A DNA stretch of 64,000 nucleotides, taken from contig JARFIW010000968.1 in assembly GCA_036346225.1 (NCBI GenBank), positions 868,001 to 932,000 on the forward strand, written 5' to 3'. Below the pieces are notes generated by a model. It ran no database searches. It was not told the DNA's origin and was given only the letters and a program-made list of their open reading frames with translations. Positions 48,329 to 61,032 of the stretch are shown piece by piece; positions within the stretch are counted from its first letter, which is position 1; every line of letters starts with the position of its first letter. The position numbers and the translations under genes were made by a program. The stretch comes from Platerodrilus igneus. Lineage: Eukaryota > Arthropoda > Insecta > Coleoptera > Lycidae.

Positions 48329-49232
48329 CTAACAGTTTGCGGGCAGATTTTGATCCGGCCCTACATATGGTTTTAAATTGTGTACATTTTGTATACCCAA
48401 CAAAACTCTTCGGGCATCATCCTGAACCTGAACCTGAACCGAATACAGTAAAAAGAATTTCTTAATCTCTCTATCCTCGGCAGAAGACTGGGGATGAGTG
48501 TGAACCAGTACTTTATCGCCTACCTTAAAAACAGTACATTTTTTGTTTACCCTTTGATGCCGCAATCTACGTTCTTTGGCCTTCGATTTTAACCGATCAT
48601 ACGCCAAAGTTATAATTTTGTCCCGATCATCACCTTGTTCAAGACTAGTAGGAAAGGCGATACTCTACCATGGGGTTATCTATGGAAGCTCCAAAATGCA
48701 ATTCTAATGGACTGAAGCCCGTAGAATCGTGGACTGCCCTGTTTATCCACTTTTCCACCTTATCCAATACCACCCCCCATGAGCTGAATAACACAGTGAC
48801 CGTAACATCCGCACAATTTCCCTATTGATACGCTCTGTCATGTTTCCTTGTGGAAAGTACACTGACGTGTGAGCTACCTTCACACCTATTGCCTCCAACG
48901 ACACTTTCTATTTTTTGCTCGCCATCTGGCTACCGTTATCAGAAAGAATGACCTCTGGTTTGCCAACCTCCACAAAATATTTATTAAATAAACAACAAAG
49001 AATAGCGGCCGTATTAGCGCGCTTAAGCGGGTATAAAGCCACTAATTTACTGAAAGCATCTACTGCAGCAAATAATTGGGCGGCCCCTCATCTTGATGTC
49101 GGAAGCGGACCCATCAAGTCTACACAAAAGATTTTATTTGGTGCTTCGGCCAATACACTATGGTACTCGCCAAAACTTTTTACCGAACTTTTCGACTTCT
49201 GGTACAAATCGCAACTTGAAATAATTTTCCGT
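48329..49232 (-). pseudogene. gypsy integrase relic
   Basis: Minus-strand readings, with frame changes, give GEYHSVLAEAPNKIFCVDLM, GPLPTSRWGAAQLFAAVDAF, SKLVALYPL and KPEVILSDNGSQMASK. A T-E-R-I-N-R-E block follows near 48830. Together these supply the D, D and E catalytic residues of a retroviral-type integrase. The C-terminal part is AYDRLKSKAKERRLRHQRVN, FKVGDKVLVHTHPQSSAED and VHNLKPYVGPDQNLP, typical of gypsy elements. It inserted element DNA into the genome when active. It starts abruptly at 49232 beside an LTR copy, with no gag, protease or reverse transcriptase. Confidence 0.85.
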
Positions 49233-49526
49233 ATACACATACAGCGTTGCTATTCGCAAATGAACAAAATTCTAACTACTCAAACTTCTCTGTTATAGTA
49301 ATCCAACAATGAACGAATTTCACAGATGCTGTCACTACCACTTCGATTAAAACTACTAAAAATTCATAACTCACTAAGTTTACAAATCAACCATCATTAA
49401 TACACGACCGGAGGACACATGCCTAGACAACACAACCGCACGGCATCGCATCCTTAACCCGACTGACTTATACCTAAAATACCCTAATATACAAAAGTAT
49501 TCATATTTCAAGGGTGGGCCAGTACA
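49233..49526 (-). repeat. gypsy-type 5' LTR, truncated
   Basis: Direct repeat of 47990-48267 with shared ACACATACAGCGTTGCTATT, GATGCTGTCACTACCACTTC and ATACACGACCGGAGGACAC. In minus orientation it begins TGTACTGGCCCACCC at 49526. It is cut off at 49233, where integrase coding sequence starts directly. That implies one internal deletion removing the rest of the LTR and most of the element. Confidence 0.8.
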
Positions 49527-49859
49527 AAGTTGTTACGTTTATTTTCTACATAAATTAAATACCCTATATAGTGTACCTGTTCAGTATAAGCCCGCTTAAC
49601 ATAATTTTAACTCAAATCCACTCTGCTTTTAAAACAAAATTTATTCGATAAATTAAATAGTCAATACCTTGTTGTAGGTATCCGGTAATTTGTTAAACAT
49701 TCCGATAACGTATAATGGCTTTCTCTTGTGTTTCCTATTTAAAGATTTGTCCAAATATTAGATCCTACTATTATTTGATAGCGTGTTTTCTAGTTTGCAA
49801 ATCGCGCTTTCGATAACGCGATGATTGCAGTTCAAACTCGTGTTATCTTGAACCAATTT

Positions 49860-50700
49860 TTAATTTGATTCTGTAACTTGTGCGTTGAAATATTTTGTAC
49901 AGCTATGCACGTTTTTTTGTTCGACAAGCAGGAGGTATCCTGCGTGTATTGCTTTTAGCTGGAAGCCAAATTGGTTCTTTCTTTTTATGTAGGCCCAACT
50001 GTTCTGTGCCACAGACCAACTTTCGTTGCCTGTAGATTGCTAGTTCCGTTATGGTAACAGGGTAAATGGACCCCGACGACCGTGGCGATGCGGTGCTGAT
50101 TCACTCCCGAGGGCGTGATAGCTAAGTATCCAAACACATACAGGTATACAACTTGTTTTCTTTTGTGTATATCAGTGGCATATTCCGTATCAGCGTTTGG
50201 TGCAGTTACGTAATAAGGAACGTGACACTGTAGAACTATTGTTTGTTGCTGCAAATCGATATTATTGCTCCGCAGGTGTGATGTACCATTGTTAAAAATG
50301 TTTGACAGATACGCGCTTATTATTTTCTACTGATTGGTTTATTTTACAAACGGTATTATGTACAATTTTTAAAGAATGTTTGACAAACGCTCTGACAGCT
50401 TTATTTACTACTGATTAATTTTATTTTGTGTAAAATACGAGATGCGCACTTCGTATCTAAATTGTTCATATCACCTAATTGTTTGCTTTGAAATAGTAAC
50501 GCTTAATTTATTTCTTTTGCTTGTTTTGTACAGAATCCTTTATTTATTTTTATTTGTTAATAGATAATCGTGGCCGACGTCTATTTTTTTTGGGTTTCTT
50601 GGTATGTAGGTGAATCTCCCCACTCATCGCGTTGGGGTTAGTCTGGTATTTACTTTTTTTCTGACGCCTTGGCGTAGGGCTGCGAGTTTGTTTTAGTTAT
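49860..50700 (+). repeat. LTR and leader of a gag-bearing retroelement
   Basis: Homologous by landmarks to 398-1083. It is followed at 50660-50680 by TCTGACGCCTTGGCGTAGGG, which parallels TTGACGCCCTGGCGTGGGG at 3091-3109 and may be a degenerate primer-binding site. A T-rich leader continues to the gag start at about 51221. LTR borders are not certain. Confidence 0.45.
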
Positions 50701-51220
50701 TTTTTTTGTGCTCCGATTTTGTTTCGTGTAACTTTGGCTCCGATTTTTTTTTATTAACCTTTGCTCCGAGTTTGTTTTGCTTCTGGCCTGATTTTTTGTG
50801 CTGCTTGATTTCCGACATTACCCGCATTAATCGGTCTGATGCTACTTATGTTTTCATCCCGTACGTCCGAACTAATATTTATTTCTTTCCAATATTTCTT
50901 GTGTGGGTTCGATCTTCTTAAATTTTAGTTTTGTTTTCTTTCCCAATCGCTCAATATTATCGGTTGGTTAATTTCAAATTATTGGACTTGTGTTTTCGTC
51001 AATAATTATAGACCCTTTGAAAGCTCTGGCGCACTATTTCTAATTGTATTGACTTTATTCTCTTACGTTTAGTACTTTTTTTCGAAATTTAATCCATTTG
51101 TTACGTCCGTATTGAATAAAATCGTTTTGTTTCGATTTACTTCTGATATTTTATAGTTTATTCGGTTGTTGTTGATACTTTTGCATTACTCTGATATACA
51201 GTGTGTATTTCTTTTGCACA

Positions 51221-52215
51221 ATGGTTACATGGGGGTTGGATGTAAATAGGCTGTTAAAACCCGAACTCTAATGTGAGTTATCTTCTCGAGGATTTGACTC
51301 TGACATTAAAGTCGAGGGGCTACGTAAAGCCGTCCGCAACGCGATTCAAGTGGAAATGAATCAGTCTTATACTCCTGGCTCTTAAACAATTATGTTTACA
51401 GCGAATCATAAGGCGATTAAACGCGCGTTTGCTGAACTTGGACCGTCTTCTGACCTTTTTACTGGGGATGTTACTGATATTAAGTTTGCTTGTTTACGCT
51501 CCTTGTGGGTACACATTTAGCGACGTTGTGAATTGATGTTGGCTAGCTCTGATGAAGAAGCCCTTACGAAAAATAAATTATTATTCGCTTTACAGACCAT
51601 TGGATGTTAAGGCGAGTGTTAGAAAATTCAAACGTATTACTATTGCTGATTTTAGTCAACAGCTTTCTTCCCGTCCACAAACCCTTAATGTAACTGCCAC
51701 CGTCAGCTGAAAGGTGCCTTATCTTTCTTCTGATTCCGAGGAAGAATTGGACACCTCTACTACTGTCAATACTATGACTCCTACCAAAGGATACCCGCTC
51801 GCTAAATTGAATGTCTTTTTCAGGTGAAAGTTCTCTACCGGAATTCTTGTTTCGTATTAAGGAATTCAGTGTTTCGCGTAATATCTCTGCTCGGCAACTT
51901 TTTTGTTTTACCCCGGAATTACTTACTGGAAAGGCTTTACTCCTATTCCGCGCACATCAGCATTCCCTCAAATGTTGGGACGACATTGTTACTTTATTAA
52001 ACTAAGAATTCCTACCCTTGGATTTTACTTATAAGTCTGCTACTATTGAGGAAAATACTTTCACTTCACATGACCGAGTTGTTAAGGTTTCTCCTACTTC
52101 TACTCGTCAGGTCGTATGCTTTAATTGCGACAAACCTGGTCATGTTTCGACCCGTTGTACTCGTCCTAAAGTACTCCACTGTTATGGTTGTGGATATAAG
52201 GGAGTTTTCGAATAA
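51221..52215 (+). pseudogene. Retrotransposon gag with CCHC zinc knuckle (decayed)
   Basis: It starts at ATG 51221: MVTWGLDVNRLLKPEL, a stop, then SSRGFDSDIKVEGLRKAVRN. This resembles the N-terminal LL-EL-YEL--RG----T-E-LR motif of gypsy-type gag proteins. Further on are SSLPEFLFRIKEFSVSRNIS and LTGKALLLFRAH (capsid region) and the zinc knuckle CFNCDKPGHVSTRC (C-x2-C-x4-H-x4-C, about 52111-52152) with a second partial knuckle HCYGCG. Gag packages the element RNA. Stops and frameshifts (for example at 51263 and 52004) inactivate it. Confidence 0.8.
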
Positions 52216-52489
52216 TCCTTCAAATTCTACCCTCACCTCTAGATGCCTAATTTCTTTTGCATATCACTCTACGTTCTCTCCTATACCTCATTCCGGTCAT
52301 CCTGCTACTACTATTAAAACCTACCCTTTTTGGCGAATACAACTTCTAACAAAATTTCCTCCGTCTCTAGTTCTACATCCTATTCTACTCCTCCTTCTGC
52401 TCGCCCTACTTATTCACTCTCACCCTAAACTGTGCTTCCACCACCATTGCAACCCATACTTCAAATTAGTGACTTGCAGCTAGCTTCTC

Positions 52490-52745
52490 AAGAGGTTGTT
52501 CCCGTTTTCCTAAATGCTTCTACTCAAAAAATTTCTGTCGTGCCGGCAATCACAGCCGTTGCTGAAGCGACGATAATTTCTAATTCAGTCAAAGAGGGTC
52601 CTGTTGAAGTCCATGGACCTGTATCGTTAATGCCTGTTGCCGTTTTTGTCAAAATTTTACCTGTTTCTGCTTTTTTAAATGATTCTAGTCAAAAAATTGC
52701 TCTCGTACCTACAATAACAGCTGTAGCTAAATTGACGATAACTTC
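52490..52745 (+). repeat. ~165-bp internal coding repeat downstream of gag
   Basis: The two units encode FLNASTQKISVVPAITAVAE and FLNDSSQKIALVPTITAVAK, each followed by TI-SN-V, about 55 codons apart. Further down (52767 and 52879) the phrase GATACTGTTTGTTC.TGTAA recurs. The region sits between the gag knuckle and where a protease would be expected. The long hydrophobic reading 52740-53091 is a frame artefact of this T-rich repeat. Confidence 0.65.
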
Positions 52746-53519
52746 TAATTTAGTCAGCTTGAAGTTCTTCCTGATACTGTTTGTTCCTGTAAAGTTGATA
52801 AAATTCTGTCTGGTGCTGGTCCTTTCTTCAATGTTGATAAACTTCATTCTACTCCTTTATCTAACATTGGCGAAGTTCTACTTGATACTGTTTGTTCTTG
52901 TAACGTTAGTGAACTTCTATTTGATTATGTTCCTTTATGCAATATGGTTGAAGTGTTATCGTATTCTGCTCCTTTTCCTAGGCTTGATATTCCTACAGTC
53001 AATGCTGTTTTCTTTCCTATCTGTAATACTTCTAGTCCTTTATCTAACGTCGTTGAAATTTAATCTGTTTCTGTCCCTTTATCTTACGTAACTGAAGTGT
53101 GCTCTGTTTGTGTTTCTTTCCGTAAGGTTGATTCTCGTACAGCCAATACTTTTCTCTTTCTACCGTGGATATTCTGACAACCCATGATGTTTCTTTTTCT
53201 ACCGTTAACTTTCTTACCTCCAATCCTAACAACAACCAACTTTCTTCCTTAACTCCTTTCAAGTTCTCTAAACTACCCTCGCCACCTCCTATACCGCGTG
53301 CTACAACTACTACACCCCCTGCTGTTCCTGTTTGTCAGAAAACTGCCCTACAGAGGTACACATTATTCTATGTTTCTTCCGAACCGGAAAATGTTGGTCG
53401 ACGAAATCCTACTGTCATTGATCTTCTTTCGTTCTCCTTCTGACGGCGTAAATGCTTTGAGCCCAATATCTAGTCCTCGCGCCCCAGATTCTTATGTCGA
53501 CTTTGCTCTCCTTAGGTTT

Positions 53520-53691
53520 TGATTTTAAATTGTATATTCAATTTAGTTGGAGTATAAATAAACGTTGTCTGTATACCGTAGCAGAATTTTTCGAGTAGAT
53601 GGTTTATTTTCAAAAAAGCGAACAAAGCAGCCGTGGCAAATTTTATAAACAAAGGTCCCAGAATACAGAGCAGCGAAGATTGCAGTACTAG
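53520..53691. other. Junction between gag element and LTR-like array
   Basis: Contains GGAGTATAAATAAACG (a TATA-like motif at 53550) and leads into the first CGCCCAA motif. Possibly part of a 3' LTR. Confidence 0.3.
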
Positions 53692-53782
53692 TGGGCGCCC
53701 AAGTCGAGGGGCTTGTAGCAATTATATGCACCCAAGTCGTGGGGCTCGTAGCAATTATAGGCACCCAACGAAGGTGTATTAA
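53692..53782 (+). repeat. 33-bp tandem repeat of primer-binding-like motif
   Basis: CGCCCAAG, CACCCAAG and CACCCAAC cores at 53696, 53729 and 53762 are each followed by a TCG.GGGGC-type block and, in the first two, TCGTAGCAATTATA or close variants. This is a tandem arrangement like that at 2739-2857. Confidence 0.7.
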
Positions 53783-53787
<5 letters not shown>

Positions 53788-53826
<39 letters not shown>

Positions 53827-55940
53827 GTGGATTCAAAGGGTTAAATTTGGGGTAAACAATAACATTTCAACCACCCTGTATAGAGAAAAGAACAAATTAT
53901 TTACGTGCAAAATTTATTCAATTCATTTATGGAGAACGGACAAGTATTGACGTATTTCTATAATTAATGATTGCAAGGTTAAAAGTACATAAGGAAAAAC
54001 AGTTTTAAAACAAATAGAATACGAATAATTAAGTTTAATTTATTTTAATTCGACACGTAAAAGCATAAGAAACCCCACTAGGAGAAGAAAATCAATAATT
54101 CCAAGGCAAAAGTTTTCTTAGTAACAAGCAAACGTCCGTTGTATCGGATACGACGAAATATAAAATCTAACAATTGTTGTGGTACACGGTCGATAATTAA
54201 CGAACACCTGCGTCTTTAAAAAAGGTTATATTCGTCGAATTTATGAGCATATTAAGACAGGACTTCATAGAAAATATTTTCAACCGTCAGTTTGGTTTGA
54301 ATAACAAGCTAACAAAGTTCTTAAAGAGCAAGGGAAATGCACGATCAGTTATATACTACAGATAGAGACAGAAATAAAAGCGTTGATATTAAAAACGCAC
54401 GTACTAATACACATGGAGTGGAGTTGAGCTGTCAGCAATATCGATTTTCTATAACGCAAGTGGGGTTTTGAACGCGACAGCAGACATGCATCAGACAGAG
54501 GTAAAGATAGTACAGGCGGAGTTTTATGACGACAGAGTATATTATCATTGGTCAACAACCGACAGTTTTTCAAACGCAGACAAACGCGACAGGTGGGAGC
54601 GATTTCGCATACGTGCGGCACGCAGACGGAGTAAATTTCAGGAATTTTCAACACGGTTGTATCAAAATTAGTAGAATTGAAATTTGAAAATAAGCTTTCC
54701 ATGTGAAGTGTGTCCGGGGGTAGCATTTTGAACTAATATAAATACGGAACGGAAATTATTAAGGGCCTCTTTGTCTCTTTGTCTTCTCGTCGCTTTTATA
54801 CTACTTTACTACGATAGACCAACATTATAGTAGAGTTTTTGTTATGTGAGTATTAGATATGTTCATAAAACAGTAAATACAGTGCTAGCACGTTTAAATT
54901 ATTAGTAGTGGCCTTCTATTTATTAACGCGATATACGAGTAGTGCATATTAAATTAATAGAGGTCTGACTACTACTGTACTAAGTTACAAAATCAATAAA
55001 TAGAAGTATAATATACGTTGGGTAAGCATCACAAACAACCAGAATTGTATGCTGTTATGGAATGGTACTTTGAAACGAGGCGCTTCACTCGCAATTGGGG
55101 TTATTGTCTGTGAGTAGCTGAGTATCACAGCGCATGGTCACGAAGCCAATGGGTTCTGGTGATCGCCGTCGAAGGAATGAAAGCCTGAAGCATTCTCCAG
55201 GTAATTTATTTCAAATTTCTGTTGTCTGATAAACTTTTGTAAAATGTTGGTGCTGTGTGAGTGAATTTTGAGGTTTATTTATGGTTATATAAACTTATTG
55301 GAAAAGATACATGTACTGGACAATTTATTGGGATTATTTAAATATTGAAAAAGGGTGTATTTAAAACTTACTAAATTTTATTCTAAATATAAATTAGATT
55401 GTAAAGGGTAAACGGGTCTATAACTTTTGTATTAATCTATGCAAGGTAAAAGGCATATACTAAATAAACTGGGTTATTATGAGCTCACCATACTCCAGTG
55501 TTCAGTCAATGTAGGGTAATATGTGGGGTCCTTCTACTCATATCTCATTAAATTTGTTTGCAAATAAGTAGAAAATCAAGGACTTCAAAAACATATCATA
55601 TTTTGAGTTTGTAATAGTGTACCAAACTGTTTTTATACATGTGAATAATTTGTCTGTAAATAGTGGTAAATAAAAGATTGTATGATTGTTGTAATATTTG
55701 GTGATTTTATTGAATGGTGTGCGATTGTGAAGAAAGAATGGCTGTATATTTAGGTATCCAAGAAGAGGCACAGCTGAGCTAGCCAGGGAAGCTGCTAAAG
55801 ATTTTTGAAGCAGAAAGTAACAGGGTAAGAAATTTTTTTTTAAGTTGTGCATTTTTGAAAATAATTTGATGACACTGGCACGATGTTAAAAACTTAAAAT
55901 TCACGATAGCACAGCAATCTTATGGCGCCCAATTCGTGGG
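53788..55940 (+). repeat. LTR-like unit 1
   Basis: It begins with a (TA)n run (53788-53822). It then has TTACGTGCAAAATTTATT, an AACACCTGCGT-TTTAAAAA block (about 54205), a TATA-like AATATAAATACGG (54735), a CAG-GTAATTTATT possible splice donor (55198), and a GAGCTAGCCAGGG motif (55776). It closes with TGGCGCCCAATTCGTGGG (55923-55940), close to a tRNA-Lys primer-binding site. The ORFs in it are short and unsupported. Confidence 0.5.
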
Positions 55941-56003
55941 AATTGAATGGTTGTTAGAAAAAGGTTTGAGTGTTCAAAAAGTTTAATACCCAGAGATCCA
56001 CGG

Positions 56004-56051
<48 letters not shown>

Positions 56052-58179
56052 CTCAAATTTAGACCAGGGTAGAAAATTAATTAACGACATCAAATAATTT
56101 TAATCACCGTGTATAAGGAATTTTATTAGATAATACGCGTTATTAAAAACCGTGGAGCATACAAATTTATTTGTTTCACTAAAAATAAGGGATTTAAATT
56201 ATTTACTAGACGCTTTCTATAAAAAGAAGCAGAATTAAAATGCTCAACGTGTATTTAATTTAATTGTTCCAAGAAACAAATAGAAATTACGTGCAAAATT
56301 TATATTAATTAATTCAATTTTTAAGTAATGGGTATTAAACAAAGTGTACAAATAATAAATTAATATTTAGTGCGTATTCGCTAAAAATTAAAGGGTAGAA
56401 GCAATGCCATTCATTATTATTTTAGTTGGAGTTAATTGAACCATTATTAATAGTATAATAAACATAAAAGCCTGTGAAAATCCAAGGTTAAAATACCATG
56501 AAATAAAAGCTCTGAGAATTATATTAAAACGTTAATTAGGAGCACACACCTGCGTATTTTTAAAAGTCAATTTCAGTTTAATTTGTTTGGATAAACATGC
56601 AGCTTCTAGGTATATTGGAAACGGTCGGATGTTTTAACGGGAAGGCTAGATACGGGGTTATTTTACTTACGAATCCACGTGGATAGTAAAGAATATCGAT
56701 TTGCACCACTAGGAGCAAGTTAGAAAAAGACAGATAAAATGCGCAAGGCAGAGACACAGATAATGAAAGACGTGATTTGAGCAACGTCACGAGGAAATGA
56801 TTGGTTGTAATAAGATGCAGATATGAGAGGTGTAAGCGTAACGATTTCTATACAAAATTAATTAGTGTTCTCGGACGTGTTTGCGAGCCGTGTGAATATT
56901 CTTGGATTTTCAACTTGGACGTGTGCAAATTTTGTAGAACCGCGTGCCGGACTGTCGAAAAGGGAACAGAGTATGCGAAATTCTGAAAACTGGCCGTCGC
57001 GGGACAAAACCGACATACGGGCGGGCTATTATATAAACCCGGACTTTAAACAGTGCTCTCTCTTAGATTTTTGATTATTCGATGCTTTAAACAGTGCTCT
57101 CTTAGATTTTCGATTTTGATTCAATACTCGAAACAGTTTGCTCTTATATTTGGTGATTATTGAATACTTTAAAACAATTTGCTCTTTACGTGCTACGATA
57201 TAAGTTATTATGCATTAGTGCACTTAGAAAAGAAGATACAAGGTAATAAAGTCTAGTTATATTTGCGAGTATTACTGTACCAATTATCCAAATTTGTAAC
57301 GATAAATGAATGAACAAAAGTAGGCAGTTTTGAGGATAGCGTGAAAGAAGTATGAATTTCTTTGCTATTTTTCGGGGGTGTTAATAATTAAATGTTATTC
57401 GTAATCGTGATTGGATCCACAAAACAAAATTTTGATATACTTAGATGAGTTCGGGAGAAGCCCTGAAACAATTTTAGATGAATGGTGGTGTAGAAAATTT
57501 TAAAAGCGTGCTGAATCAGAAGCCGTAAACATAACCCAGTTGGAATGGTATGATTAACAAAGGACGATGTACATTGGAGCCACGAGTGCATTAACCTTCA
57601 GGTAACTTATGCTTTGTTGTTCGATTTTTGATGTTTTGGTGTGTGTTGAATAACTTTATAATTTGTTTGCTAAAAAATGGACAGTAGTGAATTTGTACAA
57701 ACAACAAATTTTTAATTTTAAGGTGAAATTTTCTTGTTTAAGTAGAAAGGAGTATTTAGCAGTTTATGTTCTTGATTATGATAAAAATTGGGTCTGTTTT
57801 TGAGCTCAATTAGACTAACCTGTTTGATTAACGTAAAGGGGTGGGAGATGCTCCCTTTGTACTCAGACTCAGGTCTGCAGATATTGTTAAATTAATTAGT
57901 AGGCATCCTACAAGGACTTTAATTCTGGATGCAAATTAAAATGAGGACAAATTTAATCTTGAAATTTTATGATACTGAAATTTATGCTACAATTTAATTT
58001 TGAAATTTTAATGTATTGTGAATATTGATGTAAATAGAGTTAACGTTGATGTTTGTGGTAGGAACGTGTTTGTTTTTTTTTTTATGAATGAGGATGAAAG
58101 TTTTAACTAGGTGAGCAGCATAGGCGGAAAGAGTAAAGAGGCGATTATTATTTACAGAGATAAAAGGAGGGTTTCACAG

Positions 58180-58234
<55 letters not shown>

Positions 58235-58623
58235 TCACACAAATTCAGCTGCTACTATTTCGTTGAAAGCCATATAAATACTCATAAATAAAGTAAGATT
58301 CACATCAAAGGAATACAAAAAGTAAATTAAATTATAGAATGCAAAATCTAATTCTAAGTTTCTTGCACAAGATAATTACAAACTTAATTAGATTTCGGTA
58401 TTTTTTTATTTGAAACCAGTACCTGTCTGCTGGGTTAAACCGACCAATAAGGATGCAATATATTAAATATATTAATTATGCAGATCCATTCCAACTACCT
58501 ATAAATATTAAGAAAACAAAGTTGAAGGTTATAACCTACTATTGTACTTAATCTTAACTGGAATCGCATTTAATTATGTTAACATTGTAATTATATTGCT
58601 TTTGATTAGATGTACCTTAATTA

Positions 58624-59871
58624 TAAGGTTGTCACGAAAGTTCCCAGGGCTTTATGATACTGTATTTCGTGCGTCTATTACTGAATAAATATACAACGTA
58701 CTTTGCTTGTTAATATTGCATCTTGTAGAGAATATTTCGCTGTCTGATGGTATGAGTTACTTTTTACCTGTGTTTAGTAGTTATATATTTTTGTAGACCT
58801 ATTTAAGCAAATCGAAGAAGCAATTTTGCACTATATCCTATTTTAACATTAAATTCGGACAATCCGCAGCCAAGACAACTCGACAAATTAATCAAGTGTG
58901 GGGGTCTAATAGTGTTGGAAAAAGCACCGTGCGACAATGGTTCCAGAAATTTCGAATGGGCGATTTCAGCCTTGAAGATGCACCCTCGAAGCGGTCGACC
59001 TACTGTAATCTAGGACGAGGATTTGAAGGCCCTGGTGGAAGCTGACCCATCACAAACGGTTTGTGGGGTTGCGGAAGAACTAGAAATCAGTCACAATGCT
59101 GTTGCAGATGGTTCAAAACGCATTGGAAAGGTTAAAAAGCTCGAAAAGTGGATGCCCCCTGATTTAAACGATCGGCAGAAACTGTCACGTATTGATGTTT
59201 GTTCATCTTTGCTTTTGCACAACCTAAACGACCCGTTTTTGGATCGAATTGTCACGTGTGATGGAAAATGGACTTTGTATGATACGCTCGGGACAGTGGC
59301 TGGACGCCAACAAGTTACTCCGGCACTTCCCAAAGGCGAAAATCCACCAAAAAAAATTATAGTTACAGTATGGTGGTCGGCGGCCGGTGTCATCCACTAC
59401 AGCTTTTTGGAACCAGGCCCAACCATCACAGAAATGTCGTACTGTGAGAAAATCGACGAAATGTACCAAAAATTGCGTCACCAGCTACCGGTCCTGGTCA
59501 ACAGAAGAGGTCCAAACCTACTGCATGACAACGCGTTTCACAAATCACCGTCCAAAATTTGAACGAGTTGAACGTCCCACCATACTCCCCAGACTTGGCG
59601 CCAACCGACTACCACCATTTCAAGTATTTCTATAACTTTTTACCGGTAGAACCTTCGCCTATCAGGACCAGGTAAAAACGGCCTTCGTGGACTTCATCGA
59701 ATCCCAAGCACCAATTTTTTTTGCTGACGGCATAAATCGAATAGTATCGCGCTGGCATAGGTACACTGATTCGAATGGTGCTTATTTCGACGAAATTCGG
59801 TCAATATTGCGAAAGTTATGACTGTTTAAAGTTTACGAATTAAAACGCTTAGAAGTTTCATGACAACCTAA
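58624..59871 (+). mobile_element. mariner element, 1248 bp
   Basis: Terminal inverted repeats start TAAGGTTGTCACGAAAGTTC (left) and, complemented, TTAGGTTGTCATGAAACTTC (right). TA flanks both sides (58622-58623 and 59872-59873). It holds one decayed transposase gene and lies within LTR-like unit 3. Its inverted repeats differ clearly from the mariner at 21842, so it belongs to another mariner lineage. Confidence 0.9.
58796..59822 (+). pseudogene. mariner transposase (frameshifted)
   Basis: The N-terminal helix-turn-helix region is broken by frameshifts. From 59023 the frame reads LKALVEADPSQTVCGVAEEL, EISHNAVADGSKRIGKVKKL, EKWMPPDLNDRQKLSRIDVC, then FLDRIVTCDGKWTLYD (first Asp), VIHYSFLEPGPTITEM, RRGPNLLHDNAFHKS (second Asp) and, after a +1 shift, PYSPDLAPTDYHHFKYF (third Asp). 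All three catalytic aspartates of D,D34D remain. Frameshifts near 59560 and 59625 and downstream stops prevent a full product. Confidence 0.9.
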
Positions 59872-60910
59872 TAAAAATACCTGATTTGAAATATGCAAGT
59901 TATATAGAAGCATAGACGCCCATAAATGTATATTTTTATATTGTAAAACCACTTGACGTTTGTTTAGTATAAGAAGTTAAAGTAATAATGTTTATAACCC
60001 GGATAAGTGCTTAGGAGAAACTATACAGAACGTTGAAAATAGTTTAACTTACTACAACGAAACATAACTTAACAATGCTAAACAGATTACTATAATGAAA
60101 CAGAAAATATTTTCAAGGATTCTAATATTACCGCAATGTCGTTTTGTTGTAATTGAAGAAAAATATAAAAATTACAATATTAATTTTCAAATTTTTGGGT
60201 ATAGATAGGCTAAAGGGTTGTTAACATGAGGGCGCATATTTAAAACTAATTGAATGAAGCACAAAGTTAAAAATAAACAAATGCTTAAAGGTGACTTTTA
60301 CGAAACTCAAAAAATGGTAGAGTAATATGAAATACCACTATATCCCAATGTGAAGTAGAATATTTTAATACTGAATAGAGAATAATGAAAATAAAAGTAT
60401 AGATATTTATTTTATATGGTCGAGATCAGTTAAGTTTGGACACAATTCGCAAAATCTACTTTTTATAAAAATTGAAACCATAATGTGTAAGTAGAATAGA
60501 AAATTTTGTAATGAAAACCTAGTTTTTATAGAAATGTACAACATACACTGAATATAGTATTGGAGTATGGTTGGAAAAAAGAACTTCTAATACATAACAG
60601 GTAAACCATCCATAAAAAAGGAAATTTAACTCTGTAAATTTAAAATAAAGTAATGAACATTTTTTTTCATATAATAAGTACTTCTTAGAAATTATTTTGT
60701 TTGAAAAAAACGATGTTGTAAATGCTTTTGTATGAGAAAATATTTCATACTGTATAAATGCTTTGTGATGTTGTTGTGTTTGATTTCATTTTGAAAACTC
60801 CGTCAATTCCGTTTAGCTAGCCAGGCTAAGTTTAAAAGGAAGGTAAGTAAATAATTTCAAGTTTTACAAATTGCTGTATCTTTATCACAGCATTCTTTTA
60901 GTTACGCTCC

Positions 60911-60975
60911 CAACGCGAAGCCATTTTCATATCGCTCTTTCGGCGACGTTCAATGCGGGCCTTTACCTACCAACA

Positions 60976-61032
<57 letters not shown>

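Larger units (their letters stand above)
55941..60910 (+). repeat. LTR-like units 2 and 3
   Basis: Unit 2 opens with a (TA)n run (56009-56050). It repeats TTACGTGCAAAATTTAT (56290), an ACACCTGCGTATTTTTAAAA block (56550), a TATA box (TATTATATAAACCC, 57028) with repeated ACAGTGCTCTCT after it, and CAG-GTAACTTATG (57600). A second (TA)n run at 58183-58230 starts unit 3, which carries a mariner (58624-59871) and ends GCTAGCCAGG (60819), then TCACAGCATTCTTTTAGTTA and CGCTCCCAACGCG (60905). No protein-coding genes apart from the mariner. Confidence 0.45.

Noticed and set aside
52740..53091. Hydrophobic ORF resembling a membrane protein
   Set aside because: It is an out-of-frame reading of a T-rich degenerate repeat within the retroelement. 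The alternative frame shows the repeated peptide.
54349..54726. Overlapping ORFs on both strands in LTR-like unit 1
   Set aside because: No conserved motif, and not preserved in the sister units.
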